Source: Meandrina meandrites
Taxonomy: Eukaryota > Cnidaria > Anthozoa > Scleractinia > Meandrinidae
DNA length: 64,000 nt
Reading direction: 5' to 3'
Assembly: GCA_963693305.1 (NCBI GenBank)
Contig: OY855904.1
Span: 34,215,417-34,279,416, forward strand
Positions 43,501-56,300 of the stretch are shown here, piece by piece. Each line of letters opens with the position of its first letter. Position 1 is the stretch's first letter. Under the pieces are notes generated by a model, which ran no database searches, was not told the origin of the DNA, and was given only the letters and a program-made list of their open reading frames with translations. Both the position numbers and the translations under genes were made by a program.

Positions 43501-46500
43501 CAAGAGACCGGAACCTTGCGGAGATCACGAACCTGACACAAAACACAATATCCCTGTATTAGTAACTTGAAGACAATATCTACAACAAAATTTATTTACA
43601 AAGACATAATTCAATTATCTCCGTTAAATGGAAGAAAGGTCTATAGAGTCAAATATTTCTAGAGCGGGTTTCGTGTGTATGTTAACAGTAGTAGTGAAGT
43701 TGCACCCACTTTACATTTACTCAGATAGCGGCTATTCCAACTAACCAACGTCCTAATGATTAGGTTAATGCTATTTTTCACCCATAATCACTCACCGGTT
43801 TCTAGTATAGTTTAATATTTCCGAAGTTGCAGAAAAGGCAATGTAGTCAGTGCCTTCCATGCGAGCTTCATCCTCTTTAGATGAATTCCGCAGGGGTGGA
43901 TACGGGTTACCACAAGTGGGTGGTGGTAGTGTGGGTGGTGGGGTGGTGGGGAGTGCTGTTGGTATAACGTTCCGTTCAGGAGATACTCCAGCCAAGGATA
44001 CACGTTTGCTTCGTCCTGAGAAGATTTCTACATTCCTGAAGAAAGAAACGCAACCAGCGTTAGGTTACACAAAGATAACAAAACAACAGCATGCTTTTTT
44101 TTCGCTACACATTAAAAGAACGTTTTATTTTTCTTTCATTACGTGAACTAGCGGAAGGCAAAGAAGTCAAGATTTCACCGCGCCTCGCACCAGTCACACG
44201 TTTCCCCGCGCTTGGCGCCACTCAAACATTTTCCCGCGCTTGGCACCAGTAAAGAGTTCCAGGTTTTCTCGCGCTTGGCATCAGTCACACATTCACAGAA
44301 ATAAGCTTTATCATTTGTTGTCATTTTTTTAAAGTTTCAACAACTTACAATCCGTTCAGCTTCAGGACATTCATGCCTCCTTCAAACGCGTTTCTAACAG
44401 GAAAAGCCCTGGGTATTGTAGTTCTTTCATCCACTCCTCCTATCCACAAACTTCCATTAAAACGAACAGCGCCCCTGGGGAAACCATCTGGTTTTGACAA
44501 GGGTTCGCCATCAAGAATTATGTTGCTTCTGGTAAAATGCAAAAGAAAAGAAATAAGGTGTGGATTATTCTTGGGGTCAAAAAGAGTTATGTTCAAAACT
44601 TTAGCCTAAATGTTTCAAGTTCGTTGAAACCAATCAATAGCCATCACATTGCTGCTTTAAAATAGTGTAATCTAATCTCTTTCAAGGGCCAATATCCCGG
44701 CTGAATATCGGAAGTTCTCTTTCCTTATTTCCATACTATGGGCCCGGACGCTTGCAACAAAAATCTGAGACAAGTGCGCCCGGTGATTTTTAGATCGACC
44801 AAATTTTGTCAAGGCTTACCAAACTTCAAAGACGCCGTCGTCTTACCTCGGAGCAGGACAAATTTTTGTCAATAAATACGTTATTTAAGCTGGAATATAA
44901 CCCCTTTAATGGTAAACAGAGTTTTGACAACGTAAACGATAGTAAGTGATGTCAAATTTCACTCACCCCGCCGCTCCCAATTCGATTTTCACAGTATGGT
45001 AGGCGCCATCATTGAGTGTCTCTCCTTGGCTCACAATGGGAACGAACGTACTCACATCTGTGGTGTGCACTAAATAAATATTCCCATGGAAAAGTGCCAA
45101 GTAGAAAAACGGTCCCTGCAATAACACAAACATTTTGTTAGCAAACAATTTAACAAATGCGGATGCTTGCCAATGCTGTTAACTACTGGAAATATTCAAA
45201 AGGATGTTTGTTGCATTGGGAAGTTTGGGGTAGGGTTTTTTTACTAATAACAAAAGAAAAGAAACAAATATAAGTAACTTTATTATTCCACTATTGCGCC
45301 ATTTTACCATATTAGGGCAAAAGAACGCGCAAAATATGCCACGTTATTACACTGTAGAACAGGGCAAAAATACGAACTGAAAGCGGAGCGACAAAATGGC
45401 CGAACCAAACTTTATTTTATAAGTGGAATAATAAATCTCTTATTCGATTGCTTCACATATAATACGAGCGGACATTTTGCTCATTGCGCGTATTTTTCCT
45501 CGCCCCTTCGGGGCTTGGAAAAATATTATACAACTCGCAAAATATCCGCGCGTATTATATGTTAAACCATCGAATAAGGTGTATATAATTGATGCTTTAC
45601 AAAAATAACATTGAGATAGCAATACAAGTACGAGTCAGTATACGACTTTCGAATTTAATCCAGTTTCGTTCCCAGAGCCCTCACTCCTCCCTGTTGCTGA
45701 CCAGTTGAAAAGGAGACTATCGGTACGAGGGTGAGAAATATGATATTCAATCTTGTACTCATACTCTGAACAAAGGATTGTTACCTCGCCACTATAAACA
45801 AGAACACCACTTGGCGACAGCGTTTTGAACTTGAATTCCAGTGACGTCATCTGTGCTTGACCCGTTTCCACAGCAGCGTAGCTATCGCCAAGGAATCGAA
45901 TACCTTCCTCGACCTGAGAAAAATGAAACAATTCTAGCTTAAATGCAAAGACGCAAACAGCAATGTTAGCTTTTTTCAATTTTTCCAATATTCCAAAAGC
46001 TGCGTTCTTCTCTTTCCAAAGGGAAGAGGTTATTTAGCACAGAATTCGCTTAACAAAATCATTCAACTCCTTCATACACTCAATTCAGCCCAAAGCGCAC
46101 ACTCGTGGTTGAGCTAAAGTTATTTCAGGCAGTCAGCACTGAATTTCTGAAGCTCGAGTGGTAATTGTAATGTAGAGTTAAACATGCATTTGATCTGTTC
46201 CCAACATAGCAAGGCTTCATAGCTCAGTTGGTAGAGCAGCGTAACGGTATCACAGAGGTTATGGGTTCGAACCCCGTTGCAGTCTTGCACTTGGCCTCAT
46301 TATATTAGTATTTTACTTCGTCTTACCACTGGAAGCAAACCAGAGAAGCTCACACCCTCTGATGAGATGGTAAAGTTTGCGTTGTTGAGTGATCGCTCCA
46401 CAAGGGATTCAGATGCATTACTGCTGATGTTGATATGCCGCAGACCCCCAGCAAATGAAGAGCTTACAGGAGCATTGATTGCGCTGCAAAGAATGGGGCA

Positions 46501-49500
46501 AAACAAAAATATCACACAAAATGCGTCTGAAAAAGTAAAACATGAAAAGTGAAATGTGTATTTCTTTTTAGTTATTTTCATTCAGTAACGATGTTATAAA
46601 CTCAGACTTCCCCAAATTTCAGTGCACAGACAAACCAGTATGAAAACGTGATTGATAATTAATCCAAATGTTGCTTCTCCATAAAAATGGCGACTTTGTT
46701 GGTGTATACTCCCCGCATACAAGACAAATTTGCTTTGTTCTCATCATCTTTCTGCGAGACAGTGCATTGATTTTAAGGGGCTACGTCTTGGAAGGTTGAA
46801 TCTTGAAAAAAGTGGTCAATTTTTTCAAGTTTGCTGTTCGTGACTCGTCATAACCAACCTTGTTTCTTTCGGTTTATTGGTTTACTGTTTCTTACTGTTT
46901 CATACAAGCCAGCAGCTAGCTAACCTGTTGGGATCTTTACCACCAAAGAGCAGTGCCTGTCCTTCAGGAAGATACACAGGTCTGGGTGTCATCATCGTGT
47001 TATGGTCGACTGCACCCCTGTCTGACGGACCCACTGGTCTGACCGTCAGACTTGCATTCCTCAGACCGCGTACCACGTGCACCCTGTACCAGCGTCCATC
47101 ACTGTACGAGTTGCCATCACTATGTACAGTGTACGTTTCATTGGCTGTTTTAAAGTAGAACGCCACTCTGCTGTCATTCAAGTACACTCCGTACACATAG
47201 TTCTGAAAACGGCAAACGGAATACACTGTCAGTTCATGTGACCAGTTGTTTTTGTCGAGGAACAAGTCTAAAATAGCATTACGAAAGCTCGAAAACAGAA
47301 CTACATTATAGAAACTCTGAGCAAAAACAACAGGAATCTGGGTGGCTAACCGATTATGACGAGGCTGGAAATATAATCACACTTAGGAATACTCGAAAAC
47401 GCGTCTAGACCACGTCTATACACCATCTACGCGAACGTTGCCTAAATAAATATTTAGGGCTTTGACGATATTTGAACCATGCCCTGTGCATAACTGTTGT
47501 CACTCTCTACAAGCTAAGCTGTAAAGTCCCATATTTTGGGATCAGACCTCATCCTTTTGACGCCATGTGGCAAAATTCACCCCATATCTACGTTTCCACA
47601 CAGCCCCTCCTAAACCTTGGGCGCCTCCATTGCTTTCGGTTTTCAAGAAAAATATTAGAGGTTTGTACGTAGGGGGCGAGTCGAGATATGGATAAAGGCG
47701 GCTATTGTGGGTTGATATGTTCCCGTGGTTGATAAAACAAAAACAGCCACAGACCTGTCCGTTCAAAACACATGTGATGAAAGCCGTCTTGTGGAATGTT
47801 CTAAACTCAAACTCCATTTGTGATTCGCCAGAGATGTTGAACTCTCCCATCTTCTGCTTGACATGCCCTTCTGGAATACCAAAGAAGCTGGTTCCTGGAA
47901 GAACGTCAACCTGGACAGGAGGCCTATGCACACAAACAGCCCAATCAATCAAAAATTAGAAGGTAATTACCACATTTTTTCGATTAAGCTCTCCCGGCGT
48001 TTATTTCAAACTTGGCCTGGTGGACCCGGCGTTTATTATACCTACAGTTTATTCCAGCCCGGTGTTTACTGAGCAAGGAGTTTTATTCATAGGGTTTTAC
48101 AGCCATATATGATGCTTGTATACTGCTTATTATACCTGAAATGAATATCCGAGGGGTTTATTTACAGCTTCACCTTTCGACCACCTTGGAGACCGTGGAT
48201 TTGATACCCGGCGCTTAATCAAGAAAATACGGTGCATCAAGATCAATTATTTACCAGTTTAAGGATAATAAGAGGTCTATCAGCCGAGAAACGATAGTTT
48301 TAGGCCGTTTGCACTAATTCTTGAAGGCAGTGAGAATTCATATGAAACATAATTTCTGTACAACTCCTCCCTTCCCCACTCAATATTTTGGGCAAAAGTT
48401 AGTCCTGGTAGACACGTCCTTCTCAAATCCTTAAATGTAAAGCAAAAACCAACTTGAACAGTTTCGGTTCGGCACAGATGCTGCTGCTCAAAATAATTCG
48501 CTCTCATCGGATCAAGCTGAATGAAACTAAGAACGCAATGTCAAAATGCTTTGCTGTACCTTCTTGAGCAGAAAGATCGATTTCCTTGCACCTTGACTGG
48601 GTTCCACAGATTGAGCGTCTCCTGGTTGAGCACAATGTTATCGATACAGCCGTCAAAATACCGGTCAGTCTTGTTTACCTGGAAAGTAAAAACAGGAACG
48701 TCATTACAGGGAGGTGATTACATGATGAAGCAAACCTATAAACAGACACTTTGTAATAATAACAAGAATTGGTCTCCTTTACAGACATTTTTTCAGCTGG
48801 TCATGCAATCGTTGGAAAGGTTAGGTGACGAACCAAATTAATGGCTGTGTAGAAGGTCAACACATAAATGTTGGTATAATTTGTTTCAAAATTCAGTTGT
48901 GTAAAGGCAAATAAACTTGCGAAGGATCGACGAGAAGACAAGTGCAACGAGAGTTCACTCACCATAACCCCATCAGGAAGACCTCCGACATAAATGTGAT
49001 CATCACTGCCGAAGTCAGTGGACAGGAATGCGGGAATTATGTCTGTAGTACCCTCATACGTGCGGCTCACGTTCCTGCTGTGATCCGTCACTGTCAACCG
49101 TCCTTCCTTCTCATAGCTACAGAAATACAAACGTGCATGCCAGGCGTATCACAACATGTAACGTAGGCATTTTACAAGTTACAATGACGTGCGCTGTTCC
49201 ACTTAACAAATAAGCTTGCCTTTTTTGTGAGGGAAGGGTGGGAGAGTGAAGAATTGATCCCAATGATGTAGCTAAGGGTCTCCTCGGATTTTTTTATCTG
49301 GACCTCAGTTACGATTATATTCCCGACCGCGCAATTTCGGAGAAAATGATAGTGTCCCTTTGAACTGAGCAATTTCTTTTTCCGTTATTTATTCTTAGTA
49401 AAAGGTTTTTGTCGCAGGCCAATGTTTTTTCCGTTACAGTGAAAACTATAAGGCGATTTATGGGCTTATATTGGTGTCCCAGAAAACCGGAACTTTTACA

Positions 49501-50328
49501 TAGAGCAAATAACTCGATTCCAAAAAGAAGAGAAATTTCACTGTTTGTGAGAAATAATTAGGCCGCTGTGGCGTCATGTGAAAACGTGCTGTAGAAACAC
49601 ATCAGGTAACATTTAACTAACCGTGTAGCATATGCTGTATACCAGTACCCAGGCCGCACTCGCACTGCCCAGTTGGTGATGTCAATAGGTCCTGTGCCAA
49701 GGTTGTACTGGAACTTCACGTATGATCCACTCTCCAGAGTCAGAGCCACGCTTCGTGCCTGTGTTTAAATTACAACGATACGTGAATGCTGCGTGAAGAC
49801 TAGGAAATGAGTAACGCAAAACCCAGGTAACCCAAAGTCACGATACAAAAATTTCATGGATGATTAAGATTGTTGGTGTTAGCCGTTTCAACTTAGGAAA
49901 TGAGGCCGTACTTAGCTAGTCATACTCTGTACTGAGCTGCTAATAGCCTTACTTTGGGAATTCTTGCAGTTCCACTATACGACACCAGACAGACAATATG
50001 ACAACCGAACACCAAAATGTTTAATGGTCGATAGTGTAACGCAACACTTCTTGGGTTCAGCAGTCACGTGCACCTCAGGCTTCTACCAAACTCTCGCATT
50101 ATAAGCTTGGATTATATCACCCGTACCTGAAGTAACAAACATCAATAATTTTAAATATTATTAGCTCACCGTACTACTGGATCCATCCGACAAGTAAAAG
50201 AGCGAGCCCCGCACGCGTGTAGCTCTGAAGTCCACTTTGATTTCAGTGTATTTCGTCTCGTTTATCAAGCGGGATGTCGGGTTGTACTGCACAGTTGTAG
50301 TTCCTTGAACATTTAGAGCAAGACGGAT
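40509..50328 (-). CDS. Laminin alpha: LG1-LG5 domains and stop
   Basis: LG1: 50328-50170, 49758-49622, 49116-48963, 48678-48560. LG2: 47923-47755, 47202-46925, 46483-46327. LG3: 45913-45785, 45115-44967, 44528-44349. Linker and start of LG4: 44035-43796, with Pro/Thr-rich [17 protein letters not shown]4: 43532-43334, 43206-43048, 42798-42716. LG5: 42301-42201, 42073-41934, 41638-41395, 40663-40509. Typical LG motifs recur ([47 protein letters not shown]). LG domains bind integrin- and dystroglycan-type receptors in animals studied; whether that holds here is inference. Confidence 0.94.
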
Positions 50329-53300
50329 CTAAAACACAAACAACATTTCACTTGGTACAAAAATTACTAAAGCTTCCAGCATCCTCAGTACGTTCACAGC
50401 GTAACTAGTCTAACTAAAAGAGTTTTCCATGACGAGTTAAAGAAAACAGAGTTAACTAACTAATATGTATCTGGTTGTGAAAGCCTTTTTCCAAGTATTC
50501 CTAATTTTGAGATTCTTTTACCTTGGCAACATATTCTCTGGCTCTCCTCAGCTTTTCCTCCAGTGCGGACATGTTTTGTCTAAGTTGCACCTGTAAGTTG
50601 GCTGTTATATTCTTGAGCCTATCTGCTTCCTGCACCTTGTCATCCACACTCCCCAATGATCTACTTGTATTTTGCACTGCAACAAGACAACAGATTAACA
50701 AAAGTGACAAAATTATTCTGAAAAAGCTGTGGTGGAAAGAGCGAAAAAAGTCTTCGTAGCCTGCAAACGCAGGTGAATTTCTGGCTGTTGTTTTTTTCCT
50801 GGCAGCAACAAGTCGGTGTTAAAACTTAAGAGGGTGAACAGAAGGCCCGAAAGAAAACTTCAGTCAAGGAAAAGGACAAGATAGGGAAAATTATCTTCAC
50901 TCGATACAAAAAAGGTCTTAGGATGATGAAATGATGTTTTATTTCAACAATTTCAGTTTTCTTAAAAAATTATATTAATTGAATACTGCCAAGTCCAATA
51001 CAGAATGACGACAAACATAAAAAGCTTTCAATTTGCAATGCAGGAAATTGTGCGATTCAAACCCTTCACAAGAACTAGCATACAACACAGGCTCACCATT
51101 CTGAAATGCCTGCTTAGTCAGCACTGCAGCTTGCTCAGCTGATTGATTAATGGACTTCATTTTCTGCTCGAGTCTGCTCACTTGATCCAACAGAGCTGGT
51201 GCTCCATTGTTAACTGGATCAGAACGGTACATTGCCTCTTTAAAGTAATCGCTAGCAGTGTTAGAATCAGACACGATGGAGTGAGGACTGCTTCCGACTT
51301 CGGCAGCTTGGACGAGGGAGTCTCGGGTGGACTGTAACGAGCTATAATCAGAATCAACTGACGCCCCTGTCATTTCAGCATTCCTGAATGTCTGGTCTGA
51401 CGAGGTAACATTGGAACGGAGTCCTAAACAGAATGCACAAATGTATGTTATATCACCGACAACACTTGTAGCCTGTTAGGGGAAGCGCAGAAGAGTAACA
51501 TGGTACCGTTGGGTGTTGATGAAAAGTTGATAACCAAATTTTTACCTTGCAAGTCTGTATCTCTTTTCAAAGTACTGTTAAGAAGAGCGTCGCTCTCGTC
51601 TCTGGAAGCAGCAGTTCTTGTTTGGAGATCAGAGCTAACTAGTGTGAGGTTCTGGAGCTAAAATATAGTTATAAAACAGTTCATAAGTGTTAAAAGTAGT
51701 CAGTGCACATAGCTATAACATTTACTTTACGGAGAAACCAGGTAGTCCACAGGCATGACACTCAAATAAATGAACACAACATTCTTAATTGAGCTTATAC
51801 TTGTTAAGATTCTCGAATTATTGGAGGCTGACTAGATGGCCATGTCACAACTGTATGTATACATTAGAGTCATGTTACAACTCCACGGTCGGAACAGTGC
51901 ATAAGTTGAACAGAAAACGCTGCCTCCTCAATGGAATTGCCTTCAAAGATGCTGTCAAGCTTTGCAATTTCTACATAACGCAAACCTCCTAGAAGATAAC
52001 AAAGCCACATGACAAAACAAAAAAATGTGGGTCAGAGAGTGCCAACCCAATGCCCCCAATTCTTACCATTTTTCTTGTACCAAGCAAACTAGTCGAAATG
52101 ACTACAAGAAGCAAAGAGGAATTATCTTACCCGGTTCATAATTTCTTGTAATGACTCATTGACTTGCTGTGAGGTTTCCAGTGACTGATTTCCCAGTACA
52201 ACCACTTCCTCGAATGTTTTGATAGCGTCAACTGCGCGTGCGCCGTGGGATAGAGTGGTGTTAAACACACTAAACACAAAACACAATGAAAGTTTAGAAA
52301 GCAGAAATAAAACGTGTTCGCTACGTCAAAAATAAATGGCGGTGCTGGTGGTTGTGAAAAAAGCTGCCTAAAAACAAATGTTTATACGAATGTTTTGAAT
52401 GGTACTGGATAAATCGGTCAAAACGGACATCATTCACATTTAACCTCGCTTACCTTTGCCTTTGTTTGGCCAAAGCAGTAAGATTAGCTGCATGATCTGT
52501 GGCATTTTCCATCACACTTTGATTCGCAGCAGATATTTCCGGACCCACAGCAGTGAGAGAGTCCTCCAAAGCGTTTATATCTGTGTTTAAACCACCTATA
52601 AGGTCACTAGCGTTCTGTAGACCAAACAATATTTGATTATCTGTCTATTAATTAAGCATCGTTTACAATCACCTTTTTTAATCGTAAGCACCTAGACTCA
52701 GTCCAAGTAGTTTTTAATTTTATATTTCAATGCACTTATCACTCCACACGTCAGTAGTAACAATTTCGAACATATGTCGAACGTTTTCAATGACTGCACT
52801 GCGCGAAACGTTATGATGTTTTGCAAAGTAAGCAAAATGTCAAAAAATCTAAACAGTAGATTATTTTAACATAGACAAGAACCAGCCATGCGACCGTTTC
52901 AAGAGTGGATTCTTCCTTTTCTATCACAGGGTTCGTTTACTGTTGACATTAAATAAGGTTACAACAATTAAAATTCCCTTACATTTAGGAAAGAACAAGC
53001 CTAGAAAATTGGGTCGGGTGAATGCCTCGCTAGCCTTCGACAGAACCATAGAGCAAACAGGAATATTGCCCCTAGTCCCAAAAACTGCTTCACCAGAGGA
53101 CCAGTGGAATTACAAGCTTATAGAGCTGCTGAAGTACTGATAAAATTCCCGTAGGCAAAGGAACTGTTCATAATGGCTTCCCCAATCTTAGCCATACTTG
53201 TTCCTTCTTGGTTATTAGCATAACCTCATCACAATCACTTAGAAATTTCATTTGATTTCAAAATAATTTTATACAATGTAGCAATGACTTCGTGTTTCGT

Positions 53301-56300
53301 GGCATAGTTGGTAACTTCTTTGACTCTGTGATATCATACACCCATACATGTACCTGGTAGTTGTTTTCACCAGTGGAAACATGCTGGCTACTTCTGTTTA
53401 AGACTCCACTGACGGTTTGAAGAAGCTGGAATGCTTGATCAGTTGAATTTCTTGCTTCACTTATCAGGTTCTGTGAAACAAACAGTTCACGTATTATTTC
53501 AGCCAAAAGGTACTTACATACACCTTTGCGAATAATATTATAACCAGCATAAATTTTACACAAACGTTATAATGATGTTCCGAAGAGGGGAGTGCACTTA
53601 GCAACTAAACACAGGCATTGAGATAAATGAACAAGCTTCTTTAGGTTAACGTGGCTTTAATAATAAGCATGGACAACATGTAAACTGACACAAGTGGACT
53701 TAACTACCAAAAATGGGCTTTGAGAAAGTCTATACTTCATGTAGCTGACCAAGGACAGTATTTAGTATAAAAGGTAAAAAAAAAAATTCTATTTGATTTA
53801 TAATACTTGTTTCACTATCTACAGTGTCCTCAATTAGTACAGCCGTGCTAAATACATTGACACTTCAATAAAATGATTTTTTTTAAGGTAAAATCTCGAT
53901 CAAACTGAGTTTTGAACCATTAAGCAACAATAAGCATTTCTGAATCACCGCCATGCTAGTGAACACACACAGAAAACTCCCTTTCGCTTCTTTTGTTCGT
54001 TTCAGCAACATGGCCGTTTTTTATTGTATCTCTTTTTTAATAACCTTAAGTGGAGTACAGCATACCTTTGTTTGGTTCATCAGAACAAGGGCTTCATTAG
54101 TCAAGTTAGTGACTGTGTTAATCTTGGGTTTCATTTGATCAAACACTGAATTTGAACGCTCAAAGCTTTCCTCCGCTCCCAGTGCAGTGCTGTTGAGGTT
54201 GGTTGACATGTTCTTGTGAGAAGTTACATTGTATTTCGCCGACATAGCTAAGGAGTAAGCAGACTGTACATTCTGATACTCCTCTTCAACTTGTTGCATC
54301 TCACTATCATAAGTCTTGTGCAGGATGCCATTAATACCAGCTAACACGGTGTCCGCGTCATCCTTCAGTCTTGTTAGTTGAGTCAATATTTCAGCAACTG
54401 TGGCATTTAATGCTGTAAATATATAAATCAACAACAATATTATTTATAAATATATTAACACAATTAAATGCACTCGCGAGACAAAAAAACCCACTGCACG
54501 AAAAGGCTCTCAATCGCACACATTTATTTGAAAATCAACTTGAAGTTCTTAAAGGGACACTGTCACGAGCATAACTTCAAAAATTCAACAGCCCAAAAAC
54601 ATGTTTACACCACTGGAAACATATTAACAGTGATCAAGTTTTCTTAAAATTACTATACCAGTGTGCTGAAGCTAAATATAGAGTGATATCACTGTGATAA
54701 CATCGGGAGCTTTTGATCTCAACTTGAAAAAGTCAGGCTGACTTTTTCAAGTTCTGTCCTTGTGGTTTGGAAAAGTTGATGAAAATTACTGACGATCACC
54801 CTCTTCTTTAAACAATTTGCTAGATATCCTTCCTTTTACGTTCTAGGAGCATTTCCTGCATGGTTGAAAGTACTTAGTCGTACATTTTGGTGCCGTTTTA
54901 CTAAAAGGTCAAAAAATGTCCGTGACAGTGTCCCTTTAAACGTAAATTAACCATCTTGTCCGTTTAACAAAACAATGCAAAACCTTCATCAACTTGTAAA
55001 GGATAAAAGGTAATGTAAATAACGACAACTTCAAGGTTCCTCTTTCCTAACTCACTCACTCACCCATTCATTTTATTTTCTTTCTTTATTTTTTCCATTC
55101 TTACATTTATTTTGCCTAGCCAACGGAGCAACGACTAACGGAGTGTTCATGCATTACGCAAAGTATTACAAGAGCAACGCTGGTTACCGTACGCGTCTCA
55201 ATATTTCCCGTTTAAAATGTAATTTACTCACTGTAAAAGTAACATTAAGTTTATTTTAGAATCACTCATAGTACTGCATTGCTGACCTGTCACATTATCC
55301 TTTGAAGACTGTGTATTGGCGTTCAGATCTTCAATGCGGCTCAACTCACGAGAGACAAGGGCTGTCAAATTCTCACTTTGTTCCGACGTGTCTGACAACT
55401 GTGGACAAAGAAAATATTATCGCGAATAATAATAAATTGACCTGATATAATTACCAGTATTCTTCAATATTTAATGCAATGCTTAACTCGGCACTTGCAT
55501 TAATTAAAAGCTTTTATCGTCATGATGTAAAGAATGCAAGAAATCTTGTTCTGATGCTCGATTGATGAACTTCACGCAAACAAAAAACAAAAAAAAAAAA
55601 CAGACCTAAACATTTGGCCACAACACGTATGCAATCCAATGAAACAAAGACTACGAGCAGTCCGTATTCATTTTCGCAGTCCGACGAGCGTGAAGCAAAA
55701 AAAAAACAATGCCCTCGCAAAAATTGGGGAAGAGGCTAGGTGAGGTCCTCAATTTTCGCGCGGGTATTTTTTTTTTTGCTTCAGGTTTGTTGCACTGCGA
55801 AAATAAATAGGGACTGCTTGAAGTCTAAACGGAAACCAGCTATCTTTAGTTTGTAATTCATCACTTTTTTCCAATCTTACCAAGACTTGCAGTTCAGTCA
55901 CTGTCTTGTTCGGGGTACTTTGTTTTAGCTGGGTGATGTTCGCAAGAAGACCTTTAACCAGCGTGTCAAATTCTGCTGAGGATTCCTGCAAGAATAAAAC
56001 GATAACAAAGGTCAAATACTCTCAGCCTCAAAACTGTATTAAATTATTGTTCCATAGCTGGAATTTGTCTCCAACAGTGTGCGCTCTCATTGGCTACTTC
56101 AAGGTCACATGACATCTATAAAACTGTTTCCCGCCAAAAGTCTATCAGCGGGAAACACTGCAAAATCTATCACGTCAGAGGATAACAGTGCACAGTCCCG
56201 CCTTCTTATAACGTCTTTGTTCTGCTCCATAACAAATCGCTTAATAAATGACTTGTCCTTCGGGAAACTAGTTAATTTTGCTTCTCAAGATTCGAGGGAA

